From assembly GCF_000025285.1 (NCBI RefSeq), contig NC_013741.1, positions 434,001 to 498,000 of the forward strand: 64,000 nucleotides of DNA, read 5' to 3'. Position numbers and translations under genes: made by a program. The notes under the pieces were generated by a model. That model made no database searches and was not told the DNA's origin. It saw only the letters and a program-made list of their open reading frames with translations. The DNA comes from Archaeoglobus profundus DSM 5631. GTDB taxonomy: Archaea > Halobacteriota > Archaeoglobi > Archaeoglobales > Archaeoglobaceae. Positions 27,173 through 35,238 of the stretch are shown one piece after another. Every line of letters starts with the position of its first letter. Within the stretch, counting starts at the first letter, position 1.

Positions 27173-27778
27173 ATGCGGTTGAATGTAGCTATCTTGGCTG
27201 GAGGGAAGGGCAGCAGGATAGGTCTAGACAAAGGATTCTTGGAGTTAAACGGGAGAATGTTTGCTGAAATATTACTTGAGCGATTTGATGGCTGTAATGT
27301 TGTTTTTGTTTGCAGGGATAAGAAACAGGCTGAAACTTACAGGACAAAATTCAACTGCAACACTATAATAGATACTGTCAAGGAATTTAGCCCCCTAGCC
27401 GGAATTCACTCAGCTTTGGAGCACTTCAGAGATTACGTTTTAATCGTTGCGGTGGACATGCCCCTCGTTAGGAGAGAACTCGCAGAGTTTTTGTATAGAA
27501 AAGCTAGGGGGTATGATGCTTTAATTCCAAGGTGGAGTGACGGAAAGCTCGAACCACTTTTAGCATGCTATTCATACACAGCTGTTAAGGAAATCGAACA
27601 ATGCATCACTAGAGGGGTTAGAAAAGTATCCAAACCGTTTGAAAACTTAAAAACGCTTTACTATCCGATTGAAAGGTTAAGGGTTTTTGACGAAAAGCTC
27701 ATTTCGTTTGTGAATGTAAATACACCTAAGGATTTGGAGATGGTAAGATGCTTGTCGACAGGTACGGAAGACCTATAA
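27173..27778 (+). CDS. mobA: Molybdenum cofactor guanylyltransferase (MobA-like)
   Basis: This is a nucleotidyltransferase adding GMP to molybdopterin. The start LNVAILAGGKGSRIGLDKGF is the conserved nucleotide-binding loop; DTVKEFSPLAGIHSALEHF and VAVDMPLVRRELAEFL carry the metal-binding Asp. The ATG at 27173 directly follows an AGGTG ribosome site, and the GTG three bases upstream belongs to that site. The end overlaps moaA by 31 bases, so both cofactor genes form one unit. MobA and MoaA together fit the tungsten or molybdenum enzymes of Archaeoglobales. Confidence 0.9.
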   Translation: MRLNVAILAGGKGSRIGLDKGFLELNGRMFAEILLERFDGCNVVFVCRDKKQAETYRTKFNCNTIIDTVKEFSPLAGIHSALEHFRDYVLIVAVDMPLVRRELAEFLYRKARGYDALIPRWSDGKLEPLLACYSYTAVKEIEQCITRGVRKVSKPFENLKTLYYPIERLRVFDEKLISFVNVNTPKDLEMVRCLSTGTEDL

Positions 27779-28641
27779 AACATCTCAGGATTTCCGTTAC
27801 ATCTCTCTGCAATATGAATTGTATATATTGCCACAATGAGGGTATGAAGGACGCTGGAAAAGATATGAGCTTGGAGGAGATAATTGAAATATGCAAGGTT
27901 TTTTACGATTTTGGTGTTGAAAAAGTCAAGATTACTGGTGGTGAACCGCTCATTAGAGGAGATATAATGGATATAATCGCAGAAATGCCTGAATTTAAAG
28001 AGATTTCAATGGTAACGAACGGCTACTATCTTTCAAAATATGCATACGAGCTCAAAGAGGTTGGTTTGAACAGAGTCAATGTTAGCTTGGATACACTAAA
28101 TCCCGAAACTTACAGATTTATAACTGGCGTAAGAGGATTGGAAAAGGTTTTGGATGGCATAGAATCAGCTTACAACGCTGAATTGACTCCTATAAAACTA
28201 AACATGGTTGTGATGAAAGGTGTGAACGAGCACGAAATCGAAGATATACTAGAATACACCGCAAGGTTTAATAAAAATAGAATAAATGTCGTACTGCAGT
28301 TGATAGAACTTGTCGGCCACGATGAATACTATTATTCACTTGATGAAATTGAAGAAAAGTTCAAAAGCCGAGCTAAAACAGTTATAACAAGAAGTTTGCA
28401 TGCGAGGAGGCAGTACATTTTGGGTAATAAGGCTGTCGAGTTCGTAAGACCCTTCCACGCAAAGTTCTGCATGCACTGTACGAGAATGAGAGTAACTTCC
28501 GACGGAAAACTCAAGCCCTGCCTTATGAGAGATGTTACGGTTGATGTGAGAGGATTAAAGGGTGAAGAGCTTTTGGAAGCTATAAAAAGAGCTGTGGAGT
28601 TGAGGGAACCCTATGTGAAAGATTTGAATCAATCAAGATAA
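27748..28641 (+). CDS. moaA: GTP 3',8-cyclase, radical SAM (MoaA)
   Basis: This catalyses the first step of molybdopterin synthesis. The N-terminal [4Fe-4S] site is in VTSLCNMNCIYCHNEG (CX3CX2C), SAM is bound by KITGGEPLIRGD, and the C-terminal second cluster is in KFCMHCTRMRVTSDGKLKPC. The length of 297 residues is normal for archaea. The ATG at 27748 lies inside mobA. A bacterial C-terminal double glycine is absent; the end reads KDLNQSR, as I would expect for many archaeal forms. It is convergent with the membrane protein downstream. Confidence 0.93.
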   Translation: MLVDRYGRPIKHLRISVTSLCNMNCIYCHNEGMKDAGKDMSLEEIIEICKVFYDFGVEKVKITGGEPLIRGDIMDIIAEMPEFKEISMVTNGYYLSKYAYELKEVGLNRVNVSLDTLNPETYRFITGVRGLEKVLDGIESAYNAELTPIKLNMVVMKGVNEHEIEDILEYTARFNKNRINVVLQLIELVGHDEYYYSLDEIEEKFKSRAKTVITRSLHARRQYILGNKAVEFVRPFHAKFCMHCTRMRVTSDGKLKPCLMRDVTVDVRGLKGEELLEAIKRAVELREPYVKDLNQSR

Positions 28642-29147
28642 CTTCTAACTTTCGGAGCATTGACAAATCTCTCAAAGTCGTTCGGAGATATCATGACGAT
28701 CTTATCTTTCAATTCGAAGCAGACTACTCTTGACTGTGTTGCTACAATCAGCGCAGTCTTGCCATTCTTCAATTTGAACCAGCCGACTTTGTAACTTCCA
28801 AAACTCGTACCACCCACCCTCAAAACAGGCCTCAAGTTCTCGTCTCTGCCAATGTCGGCAACGTACGATTTCAAAACAACATCTTTACTTATACTTTCGT
28901 GGGCGTACGGCGGTGCGATTACTTCAATTTGATCGTTTAAGACTATTGAGGTTTGATAAGGCGCGACGATGAAAAAGTATGCGCAAATTGCCAAGATAAT
29001 TAACGTAATGCTCAAAGTGATGTACCGAACATTATCCACCGTAATTAGCCAGACATAGGCTGTTAGGGCGATCAATCCAAGTATTAATGCTGTTGAAAAA
29101 ACAACGAAGCTCCGAGGTGGTATGACTTGGAAAACTTCATTGGCCAT
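28629..29147 (-). CDS. Membrane protein with a bacterial-PH-like C-terminal domain
   Basis: This 172-residue protein has two hydrophobic helices near the N-terminus (FVVFSTALILGLIALTAYVW and ITLSITLIILAICAYFFIVA). A beta-rich domain follows (VGGTSFGSYKVGWFKLKNGK, TALIVATQSRVVCFELKDK) that resembles the PH-like domains found in bacterial and archaeal membrane proteins. The function is unknown. It overlaps the end of moaA in convergent orientation and is divergent from the DNA ligase gene, sharing a 53-base promoter gap. Confidence 0.65.
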   Translation of the reverse strand: MANEVFQVIPPRSFVVFSTALILGLIALTAYVWLITVDNVRYITLSITLIILAICAYFFIVAPYQTSIVLNDQIEVIAPPYAHESISKDVVLKSYVADIGRDENLRPVLRVGGTSFGSYKVGWFKLKNGKTALIVATQSRVVCFELKDKIVMISPNDFERFVNAPKVRSYLD

Positions 29148-29200
29148 AATAGATGCTACAACCCTTACAATTAAATATACCTTTTTGATAACATCGTATC

Positions 29201-30868
29201 ATGAAGTTTAGAGAATTTGCTGAGTTTTGTGCGATACTCGAAAGAGTCTCTTCGACACTCGAGATGACTGGAAGGATTGCATCTTTCCTAAGAAGAATTG
29301 AGGATGATGACGACCTTTACAATGTAGTTCACTTCTTAATGGGTAGGGTATTTCCTCCTTGGGATGAAAGGGAGCTTGGTGTCGGTATTGGATTAGTCTG
29401 CAAGGCTCTTGAGAATGTCAGCGGTGTTAGTAAGGAGAAAATTGAGAGCATGATTAAGGATTACGGCGATTTGGGTTTGGTAGCTGAAAGACTGCTTAAG
29501 GGAAGGGGAATTAAAAGTTTGTTTGCTGAGGAACTTACCATAAAAAGAGTTAGGGAAATCTTTGATGAAATTGCAAGCTTGGAAGGGGAGGGAAGTCAAA
29601 AGAGAAAGATTCTGCTTCTCACAGGTTTGTACGGCTCCGCGAGTCCAATAGAGGCAAGGTACCTAACAAGGCTCATTCTCGGCGAGATGAGGTTGGGGGT
29701 TGGAGAGGGAATTATGAGAGATGCGATTGCAAGAGCATGGGGAGTAGACGCTGAACTCGTTGAGAGGGCATACATGATAGTAAACGATCTGGGTAGAGTT
29801 GCAATCATAGCTAAGAATGAGGGTAAAGAGGGGTTAAAGAACGTTAAGATTCAGCTACATATCCCAGTTAAAATGATGCTCGCTCAAGTCGCTGAGAGCA
29901 TAGAGCAGGCTTTGAGAGAAATGAAGACTATAGCTGTTGAGTGGAAGTACGACGGAAGTAGAGTTCAGGTTCACTATGGTAACGGAAAGGTCACAATTTA
30001 TTCCAGAAGGCTTGAAAACGTCACTAAGGCTTTACCTGAAATAGTTGAGGAGATAAAGAAGTGCGTTAAGGAGGGAGTCATACTCGATGGTGAAGTTATA
30101 GCGGTTAAAGATGGCAAACCTATGCCCTTCCAAGAGGTCTTGAGAAGGTTTAGGAGAAAGCATGAGATAACCAAAGCAATGGAAAAGATTCCTCTAGAAG
30201 CTTACTTCTTCGACATACTGTACAACGACGGAGAAGTAATAGATTTACCGTTGAAGGAGAGGAGAAAGATACTGGAGTCCGTCATAAAGGAATCGAAGAT
30301 CATAAAGATCGCTAAGCAAGTCGTTACGAATAAGAAGGAAGAGATAGAGCGAGTTTTCAAGGAGGCTTTGGATGCGGGACATGAAGGGGCTATGCTGAAG
30401 AATCCCAACTCACCTTATACACCCGGTAAGAGGGGAAGGCACTGGCTCAAGCTGAAGGAAGTTATGGAAACCCTCGATTTGGTTGTCGTTGGAGGAGAAT
30501 GGGGAGAGGGAAGGAGAAGTCATTTGATAAGCTCCTTCGAATTAGCATGCCTAGATCCGAGGACTGGAAAGCTCTTGAGGATAGGACAAGTTGGTACGGG
30601 TTTCACAGATGAAGATTTGGAGGAGTTGACCGAGCTATTCAAACCGCTTATAGTCAAGGAGGAGGGAAAGAAGGTCTACTTCAAGCCGAAGATAGTATTT
30701 GAAGTAGCCTATCAGGAGATTCAGAAGAGTCCCAAATACGAGAGCGGGTTTGCGCTGAGGTTTCCAAGGTTCGTAAGGTTGAGAGATGATAAGGGTGTAG
30801 AGGATGCCGATACTATTGACAGGGTTAGAGAGCTCTACGAGAAGCAGTTTGCGAGGGCCAAGAGCTGA
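29201..30868 (+). CDS. lig: ATP-dependent DNA ligase
   Basis: This is the archaeal replicative DNA ligase I of 555 residues. It has an N-terminal DNA-binding domain (1-210), an adenylation domain with the nucleotide-accepting Lys249 in EWKYDGSRVQVHYG (motif I), then VILDGEVIAV (motif III), EAYFFDILYNDG and GHEGAMLKNPNSPYTPGKRG, and the OB fold with RFPRFVRLRDDKG (motif VI). The ATG at 29201 follows a TATA-like AAATATACC by about 25 bases, so the mRNA is probably leaderless. Confidence 0.96.
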   Translation: MKFREFAEFCAILERVSSTLEMTGRIASFLRRIEDDDDLYNVVHFLMGRVFPPWDERELGVGIGLVCKALENVSGVSKEKIESMIKDYGDLGLVAERLLKGRGIKSLFAEELTIKRVREIFDEIASLEGEGSQKRKILLLTGLYGSASPIEARYLTRLILGEMRLGVGEGIMRDAIARAWGVDAELVERAYMIVNDLGRVAIIAKNEGKEGLKNVKIQLHIPVKMMLAQVAESIEQALREMKTIAVEWKYDGSRVQVHYGNGKVTIYSRRLENVTKALPEIVEEIKKCVKEGVILDGEVIAVKDGKPMPFQEVLRRFRRKHEITKAMEKIPLEAYFFDILYNDGEVIDLPLKERRKILESVIKESKIIKIAKQVVTNKKEEIERVFKEALDAGHEGAMLKNPNSPYTPGKRGRHWLKLKEVMETLDLVVVGGEWGEGRRSHLISSFELACLDPRTGKLLRIGQVGTGFTDEDLEELTELFKPLIVKEEGKKVYFKPKIVFEVAYQEIQKSPKYESGFALRFPRFVRLRDDKGVEDADTIDRVRELYEKQFARAKS

Positions 30869-30874
30869 AAAATT

Positions 30875-31342
30875 TTATTCTTTAAAGACATCAAATAAGG
30901 CAATTCTTTCCATGATTAGTAGAGGTAGCTTTTCCAGCCTAACTATTTTAATTTCTTCGTCCGTTATCCCGTAAAGTCTCTTGACGTTTTCTATTCTCGC
31001 CTTATCGACTTTAACGACCTCCTTCTCCTCAAAATATTTCTTGAGTTTATCCTCGCAGTTGTTCAAGATGACGACAACAGCTTCGTTAGTTCCTTCCTTA
31101 ACTCCAACCTTTATGGCATCCCTTATTTGCCTCGTTGCGGAGAAGTAGAGAAGGATTTCGAGAGGAAGTGTCTTTGCAATGTTTCTCTTTTCTTTCCAAG
31201 ATTTTAAGGCCTTCTCAGCAGCAAATTTGACTACGTCTAAATCAATCACGTATTTGGCATCTATTACAGCCGCACATTCCCCTAAATCTTTCAAAAACTC
31301 TTCAAGCGAATTTACTTTCAGAATGCCTTGTTTTATTTTCAT
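30875..31342 (-). CDS. cgi121: KEOPS complex subunit Cgi121
   Basis: This is the small KEOPS subunit that helps make the t6A37 modification of tRNA by binding Bud32 and tRNA. The key element LPLEILLYFSATRQIRDAIK, then VGVKEGTNEAVVVILNN, is the family core. Length 155. Its ATG (31342-31340) overlaps, as ATGA, the stop that the upstream KaiC-like gene would have if its frameshift were repaired, so the two form a coupled operon. It is convergent with the DNA ligase gene, 6 bases apart. Confidence 0.9.
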   Translation of the reverse strand: MKIKQGILKVNSLEEFLKDLGECAAVIDAKYVIDLDVVKFAAEKALKSWKEKRNIAKTLPLEILLYFSATRQIRDAIKVGVKEGTNEAVVVILNNCEDKLKKYFEEKEVVKVDKARIENVKRLYGITDEEIKIVRLEKLPLLIMERIALFDVFKE

Positions 31343-32029
31343 ATGACTCTCATTAGAGATTCCATCCTTATTCCCCTTTCAGTTATGTCGTACCTGAACA
31401 CGTTCTTTGGAACCATGCATCTCCTCAGCTTTATTATTTTGAGTCTTCTCTGAATCTCGTTTTCTCTCTTGAACGTCAAGCTCGAGTATACCATCTGCGA
31501 TTGCTTTGAGTGTGTTCTCTATTCTGCTTTCTGTTGCACCTTCTACGAGTATTGCAAGAGCTACTGATTCATCATTTTTTACTTTCCTTGAGAGTTCCTC
31601 GAATAATGAAATTACCTCATTTTCGCCGTAGTTCCTTATGAGGTTATTTAGATTGTTTATTACGATTCTGTCGTACTTAGAAGTGGCCAAAACTTTCCTT
31701 GTGAATCCTAAAGGATCATGCATTGAGCTTTTTATGAAATTTTTAGCATCGCTTGTGACGTTTGATATAAAACTTATTAATTGAAAGTTTTCGTTAACGT
31801 TAAAATCTGGAAAGTACAATTTTATGTAGTTCAAGAGGTTCTCTGAAGTCTCGTCAGTTGTAACATAAAGGACGCTTTCCCCCTTCTTGACTCCCTCGAC
31901 TGCAAACTGGAAGGATATTATTTCCGCTCCAGCCCCTGGCTTTTCTACCAGTAACACGAGACTACCCGCCGGTATTCCTCCACCCAAGCTTGAATCGAGT
32001 ACGGTTATTCCAGTTGTGTATTTCTTCAT
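31339..32029 (-). CDS. RecA/KaiC-like protein with lost Walker A and a 3' frameshift
   Basis: This is a single RecA-fold domain. It starts GITVLDSSLGGGIPAGSLVL, but the P-loop reads EKPGAGAEIISF, so the GKT residues are gone and ATP binding is doubtful. DRIVINNLNNL stands at Walker B. As written the frame ends at 31379 after a low-complexity tail (ERKRDSEKTQNNKAEEMHG). One frame over, from about 31470, runs ENEIQRRLKIIKLRRCMVP and DITERGIRMESLMRVI, a normal family C-terminus that stops exactly at the Cgi121 start (ATGA). I therefore place the true end at 31339 with one frameshift between 31460 and 31476. Confidence 0.75.
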
Positions 32030-32078
32030 TGAAGTGTCATTGTCGTAAAGGTATAAAACGTTTGTTCGATTTTAGCAC

Positions 32079-32396
32079 ATGAAGCTGAGATTCGATGAAA
32101 GGGGTTTGATTCCAGTCGTAGTTCAAGATGTAAATACTAAGGAAGTACTTATGCTGGCGTATGCGAACGAAGAAGCGATAAGAAAAACGCTGGAAACCGG
32201 ATACGCTCATTACTGGAGTAGAAGCAGAAATAAGCTGTGGATGAAGGGAGAAACGTCAGGGAACGTTCAGAAGGTTATTGAGATAAGGGTGGACTGCGAT
32301 TGCGATTCTTTACTCTACTTGGTCGAGCAGAAGGGAGTTGCATGTCATACTGGTAACTACTCTTGCTTTTATAGAAGACTTGAGGAGATTGAATAA
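32079..32396 (+). CDS. hisI: Phosphoribosyl-AMP cyclohydrolase
   Basis: This is a histidine biosynthesis enzyme (step 3), 105 residues, without a fused HisE domain. Family motifs: [20 protein letters not shown] and the zinc/magnesium site in [19 protein letters not shown], then [10 protein letters not shown]. The ATG at 32079 is 49 bases from the divergent KaiC-like gene, with TATA-like sequence for both strands. No other histidine genes are in the window, consistent with scattered his genes in archaea. Confidence 0.95.
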   Translation: MKLRFDERGLIPVVVQDVNTKEVLMLAYANEEAIRKTLETGYAHYWSRSRNKLWMKGETSGNVQKVIEIRVDCDCDSLLYLVEQKGVACHTGNYSCFYRRLEEIE

Positions 32397-32428
32397 CTTT
32401 TATATATTATTGACAACAAAGCTATTAC

Positions 32429-33286
32429 ATGGACTACTACTACGATCCTTTTGGATTCTTCGCCTCAATGATATGGTGGTTGCTATTGTTCTGGCTACTC
32501 GTAGGCCCTCAACTACAATACCGAAGGCTCACACTGATGAGGCAGGCAATCATGAAGAAGTTGGGAGAAAAGAGGGGAAGCAACGTTATAACGCTAATAC
32601 ACAGGCAGGAGAGCATTGGACTATTTGGTATCCCCTTTTACAGGTTCATCAGCATAGAAGATTCGGAACAGGTTTTGAGGGCTATAAGAATGACTCCAAA
32701 GGATCAACCGATAGATTTGATAATTCACACACCCGGTGGCCTTGTTTTGGCTGCAACTCAGATTGCGAAAGCTCTAAAGAATCATCCAGCAAAGACGACA
32801 GTCATAGTTCCTCACTATGCGATGAGCGGTGGAACTCTGATAGCTTTGGCTGCGGATGAAATAATAATGGATCCAAACGCTGTTTTAGGGCCAGTCGATC
32901 CCCAGCTTATGAACTATCCGGCACCTTCAATTATAAATGCTGTTAAGAAGAAGGATCCGAAAGATGTAGATGATCAGACTCTAATTTTGGCAGATATAGC
33001 TGAGAAAGCTATAAATCAGGTTAGGCAGTTCGTTTATGAGCTTCTGAAAGATAAGATGGAGGATGAGAAGGCTAGAGAAGTTGCAAGAATTCTAACTGAA
33101 GGTAGGTGGACTCACGATTATCCAATAACTGTGGAAGTTGCGAAGGAACTAGGATTAAAAGTTTCTACAGATGTTCCGCCAGAAGTCTATGAGTTAATGG
33201 AGCTATATCCGCAGCCGATAATGCAAAGACCAAGCGTGGAATTCGTTCCTAGGAGGGAGATTAAGACTACTTCAATTTTGAAATGA
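32429..33286 (+). CDS. ClpP/SppA-like membrane serine protease (SDH family, DUF114)
   Basis: This is a 285-residue protein with an N-terminal membrane helix (FFASMIWWLLLFWLLVGPQL), followed by a ClpP-type fold. IDLIIHTPGGLVLAATQIAK is the oxyanion strand and HYAMSGGTLIALAADEII contains the nucleophile serine of the ASGG-like motif. PNAVLGPVDPQL matches the family. It probably cleaves membrane-associated peptides in the cytoplasm. The ATG at 32429 follows TTTTATATATT by about 26 bases, so the mRNA is probably leaderless. Confidence 0.88.
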   Translation: MDYYYDPFGFFASMIWWLLLFWLLVGPQLQYRRLTLMRQAIMKKLGEKRGSNVITLIHRQESIGLFGIPFYRFISIEDSEQVLRAIRMTPKDQPIDLIIHTPGGLVLAATQIAKALKNHPAKTTVIVPHYAMSGGTLIALAADEIIMDPNAVLGPVDPQLMNYPAPSIINAVKKKDPKDVDDQTLILADIAEKAINQVRQFVYELLKDKMEDEKAREVARILTEGRWTHDYPITVEVAKELGLKVSTDVPPEVYELMELYPQPIMQRPSVEFVPRREIKTTSILK

Positions 33287-33347
33287 TTTTTCCGATTTTT
33301 ATGAGAATTTTCGCAACATCTTTATACTGCTTTTTCGAATAATATCC

Positions 33348-33650
33348 ATGCTCATAGAGGTTATAGTTTTTCTGCTAGGCGTGATATATGGATTCCTCAA
33401 TCCGGGAAAGGAGGATAGGTGGAAGCTGTTTAAAAGGGCTTTAGTCATAGGATCAGTTATAGGACTAATACTCGGATTGACGTTCGTCTTCCTCCTGCTA
33501 CCCTTTGGCTTTCATCCGCTCTTTCCACTGGTGGCAATAGCTGGTGTCTTCTGGATGGTTATACTCTTCGTGATTCTGACCGTGTACTTTGCGGTAATAT
33601 TCATAGTTGGGACGTTTGTAGGCGATTTGCTTGAATCTCTGAGATCATAA
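33348..33650 (+). CDS. Small hydrophobic membrane protein
   Basis: This is a 100-residue protein with three hydrophobic helices: LIEVIVFLLGVIYGFLNPGK, VIGSVIGLILGLTFVFLLLP and WMVILFVILTVYFAVIFIVG. The ATG at 33348 sits about 27 bases after CTTTATACTG, a good TATA box, which supports its being a gene. It ends at 33650, overlapping the convergent regulator gene. No family could be named. Confidence 0.7.
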   Translation: MLIEVIVFLLGVIYGFLNPGKEDRWKLFKRALVIGSVIGLILGLTFVFLLLPFGFHPLFPLVAIAGVFWMVILFVILTVYFAVIFIVGTFVGDLLESLRS

Positions 33651-34214
33651 TCTACCTTTATAGAAGATTGTTGATGGACATCCCTGACATCTTTCCCTTT
33701 TGTACCTCTCACAACCTCCACAGTAAACACCGCATGGAGCAATTTTCTCTGTTTTCTCCGCTATAACTTTTATATCCATGAAAGTATCGTAATAGATGTC
33801 TGCGATCGGATAAAATTCGAATCTTCTTACACCTTTCTGTGCCCTAAGAGAACAACTCTCTAAGCTTATACTCTCGAGTGTGTAGTAATTTTCAGCCCAA
33901 ACTAAAGCAAACAAATTGTATGCACCAGTAGTAACGAAGAATTTGATTATACGGGGACAGTTTTCAAACTTATTCAGCATGTCCCTTAAAACTTCACCAC
34001 TTTCGAGCTCCATGGCGATTAAGGCGAGCTTAATTTCAAACTTCTCAACGTTTACGAGAGCTTTCACCTTGATTAACCCTTCTTTTATGAGTTTATCCAC
34101 TCTCTTCTTAGCACCCATGCTTGTCAAACCGATTTTCTTGGCAATTTCCGTAATTGTAGCTCTCCCATCTCTTTGAAGCTCCTCAATGATAATCTTATTC
34201 TTTTTATCGATCAT
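33645..34214 (-). CDS. AsnC/Lrp-type regulator with a C-terminal cysteine cluster
   Basis: This is an HTH_AsnC N-terminus (KIIIEELQRDGRATITEIAK, KIGLTSMGAKKRVDKLIKEG) followed by a sensing domain of about 90 residues. The last 30 residues carry five cysteines, GVYCGGCERYKRERCQGCP, a metal or Fe-S type binding pattern that classic Lrp proteins lack. It could sense metal, redox state or sulfur species. It is divergent from a TauE-type permease, and a large AT-rich inverted repeat lies between, so autoregulation and control of the permease are likely. Confidence 0.8.
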   Translation of the reverse strand: MIDKKNKIIIEELQRDGRATITEIAKKIGLTSMGAKKRVDKLIKEGLIKVKALVNVEKFEIKLALIAMELESGEVLRDMLNKFENCPRIIKFFVTTGAYNLFALVWAENYYTLESISLESCSLRAQKGVRRFEFYPIADIYYDTFMDIKVIAEKTEKIAPCGVYCGGCERYKRERCQGCPSTIFYKGRL

Positions 34215-34244
34215 AACAGTTCGACAAATAACTCGTACAAGTCA

Positions 34245-34299
34245 TTTTCGATTTAAATTTTAAATCAATCAGAAATTAGTTTAAATTTTAAATCGAAAA
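34245..34299. promoter_or_regulatory. Large inverted-repeat operator between the regulator and tauE
   Basis: TTTTCGATTTAAATTTTAAA (34245-34264) and its near inverse ending TTTTAAATCGAAAA (34286-34299) form an interrupted palindrome of about 21 bases per arm with a 12-base spacer. Each arm itself contains TTTAAATTTTAAA or its like. The TATA box TTTATAC (34303-34309) for the permease transcript touches the right arm. AsnC/Lrp proteins bind such paired AT-rich palindromes, so the divergent regulator is the obvious ligand. Confidence 0.7.
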
Positions 34300-34329
34300 G
34301 CGTTTATACATTTAATATCTCTTCGAATC

Positions 34330-34383
34330 ATGGTTGTAAGGGTTGAAAAGATAACCTGCTCTGATAGTGAGGTGATAGTGTGA
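34330..34383 (+). CDS. 17-codon leader peptide before tauE
   Basis: The ATG at 34330 lies about 25 bases from the TATA box, so the mRNA should begin at or next to this codon. The 17-codon frame reads MVVRVEKITCSDSEVIV and its TGA overlaps the GTG of the permease by three bases. This arrangement would let ribosomes pass directly from the leader to the permease. Whether the peptide matters or only delivers ribosomes cannot be told. It is too short to score by family. Confidence 0.45.
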   Translation: MVVRVEKITCSDSEVIV

Positions 34384-35165
34384 ATTCGATAACTGCAATT
34401 TTGGTTTTTGTGGCAGGTTTAATCGCTGGAACTCTTGGAGGGTTATTGGGTATAGGAGGTTGCGTCATAATGCTCCCAGCTTTGGTCTTTATCTTCAAGT
34501 ACCCGCTACCGTTGGCAATAGGAACCACGATTACGGCAGTAATTCTGACGGCAACATCTGGTGCAATTGCACATATTAAGCTGAGAAATGTCGATTATTC
34601 CACTGCAAAGATCGTTGCAATAAGTGGAGCTGTAGGTGCTGCGGTTGGCTCTATAACATTCTTCTACATAGCAAACCAGCTCTGGCTACTGAACTTTATT
34701 TTGGGCTTTGCCTTTCTCTACGTCAGCATCAGGATGATCTACGAAGGAATATTCAAGAGGAAGATGCCAGCAAAGACGGGGAACAAAGTCCCGGGTTCAA
34801 GGTTTGCAAAAAGCCTGATAGGTTTCTTTATCGGAATAGTAACTGGTATAGTTGGACTGGGTGGCGGATATGCCCTAGTCCCATCGTTCATATATCTGCT
34901 CGGCTCACCTGTGAAGATTGCCGTTGGAACATCCTTAGCGTCGTTCATAAGTATGGCTGTTGTGAGTGGGGCTTTCAAACTATATCAAGGTGTTGTAGAT
35001 GCGATCGCAGCGATTTGCTTGGGTATAGGAACCATAATAGGTGCTCAGATTGGTGCAAGATTGACAAAAATATTCCCTTCATGGGCTATAAAGGCTGTAT
35101 TCGGCTTCGTTTTCCTCTACGTCTCTCTAAAGTTCATCTATCAGGGGGTATCGGTACTAGAGTAG
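34380..35165 (+). CDS. TauE/SafE-family anion permease
   Basis: This is a 261-residue membrane protein with about eight helices and two half-repeats: GLIAGTLGGLLGIGGCVIML near residue 15 and GIVTGIVGLGGGYALVPSFI near residue 155. These glycine-rich motifs define the TauE/SafE family, which exports sulfite, sulfonates or other organic anions. The GTG at 34380 overlaps a short upstream leader ORF. In a sulfate- or thiosulfate-reducing archaeon, export of sulfite or a related sulfur anion is a reasonable guess, not shown here. Confidence 0.88.
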   Translation: MNSITAILVFVAGLIAGTLGGLLGIGGCVIMLPALVFIFKYPLPLAIGTTITAVILTATSGAIAHIKLRNVDYSTAKIVAISGAVGAAVGSITFFYIANQLWLLNFILGFAFLYVSIRMIYEGIFKRKMPAKTGNKVPGSRFAKSLIGFFIGIVTGIVGLGGGYALVPSFIYLLGSPVKIAVGTSLASFISMAVVSGAFKLYQGVVDAIAAICLGIGTIIGAQIGARLTKIFPSWAIKAVFGFVFLYVSLKFIYQGVSVLE

Positions 35166-35236
35166 ACGATCTCCTCTGATTTGAATATTTCTTTTTTTGA
35201 GGTTCTCAATAACGAAGGGGCAGAAACGATAGTTTA
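35157..35236 (-). pseudogene. Severed C-terminus of the radical SAM gene
   Basis: Just beyond the TnpB stop, the minus strand reads NYRFCPFVIENLKKRNIQIR and then GDRLL before TAG at 35159-35157. This has no start codon and looks like a genuine protein end. The truncated radical SAM gene at 36587-37216 lacks such an end. The simplest reading is that the TnpB element inserted near this codon and separated the last 25 or so residues. The stop overlaps the tauE end by 9 bases, as expected for neighbouring convergent genes. Confidence 0.6.
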
Positions 35237-35238
35237 TA

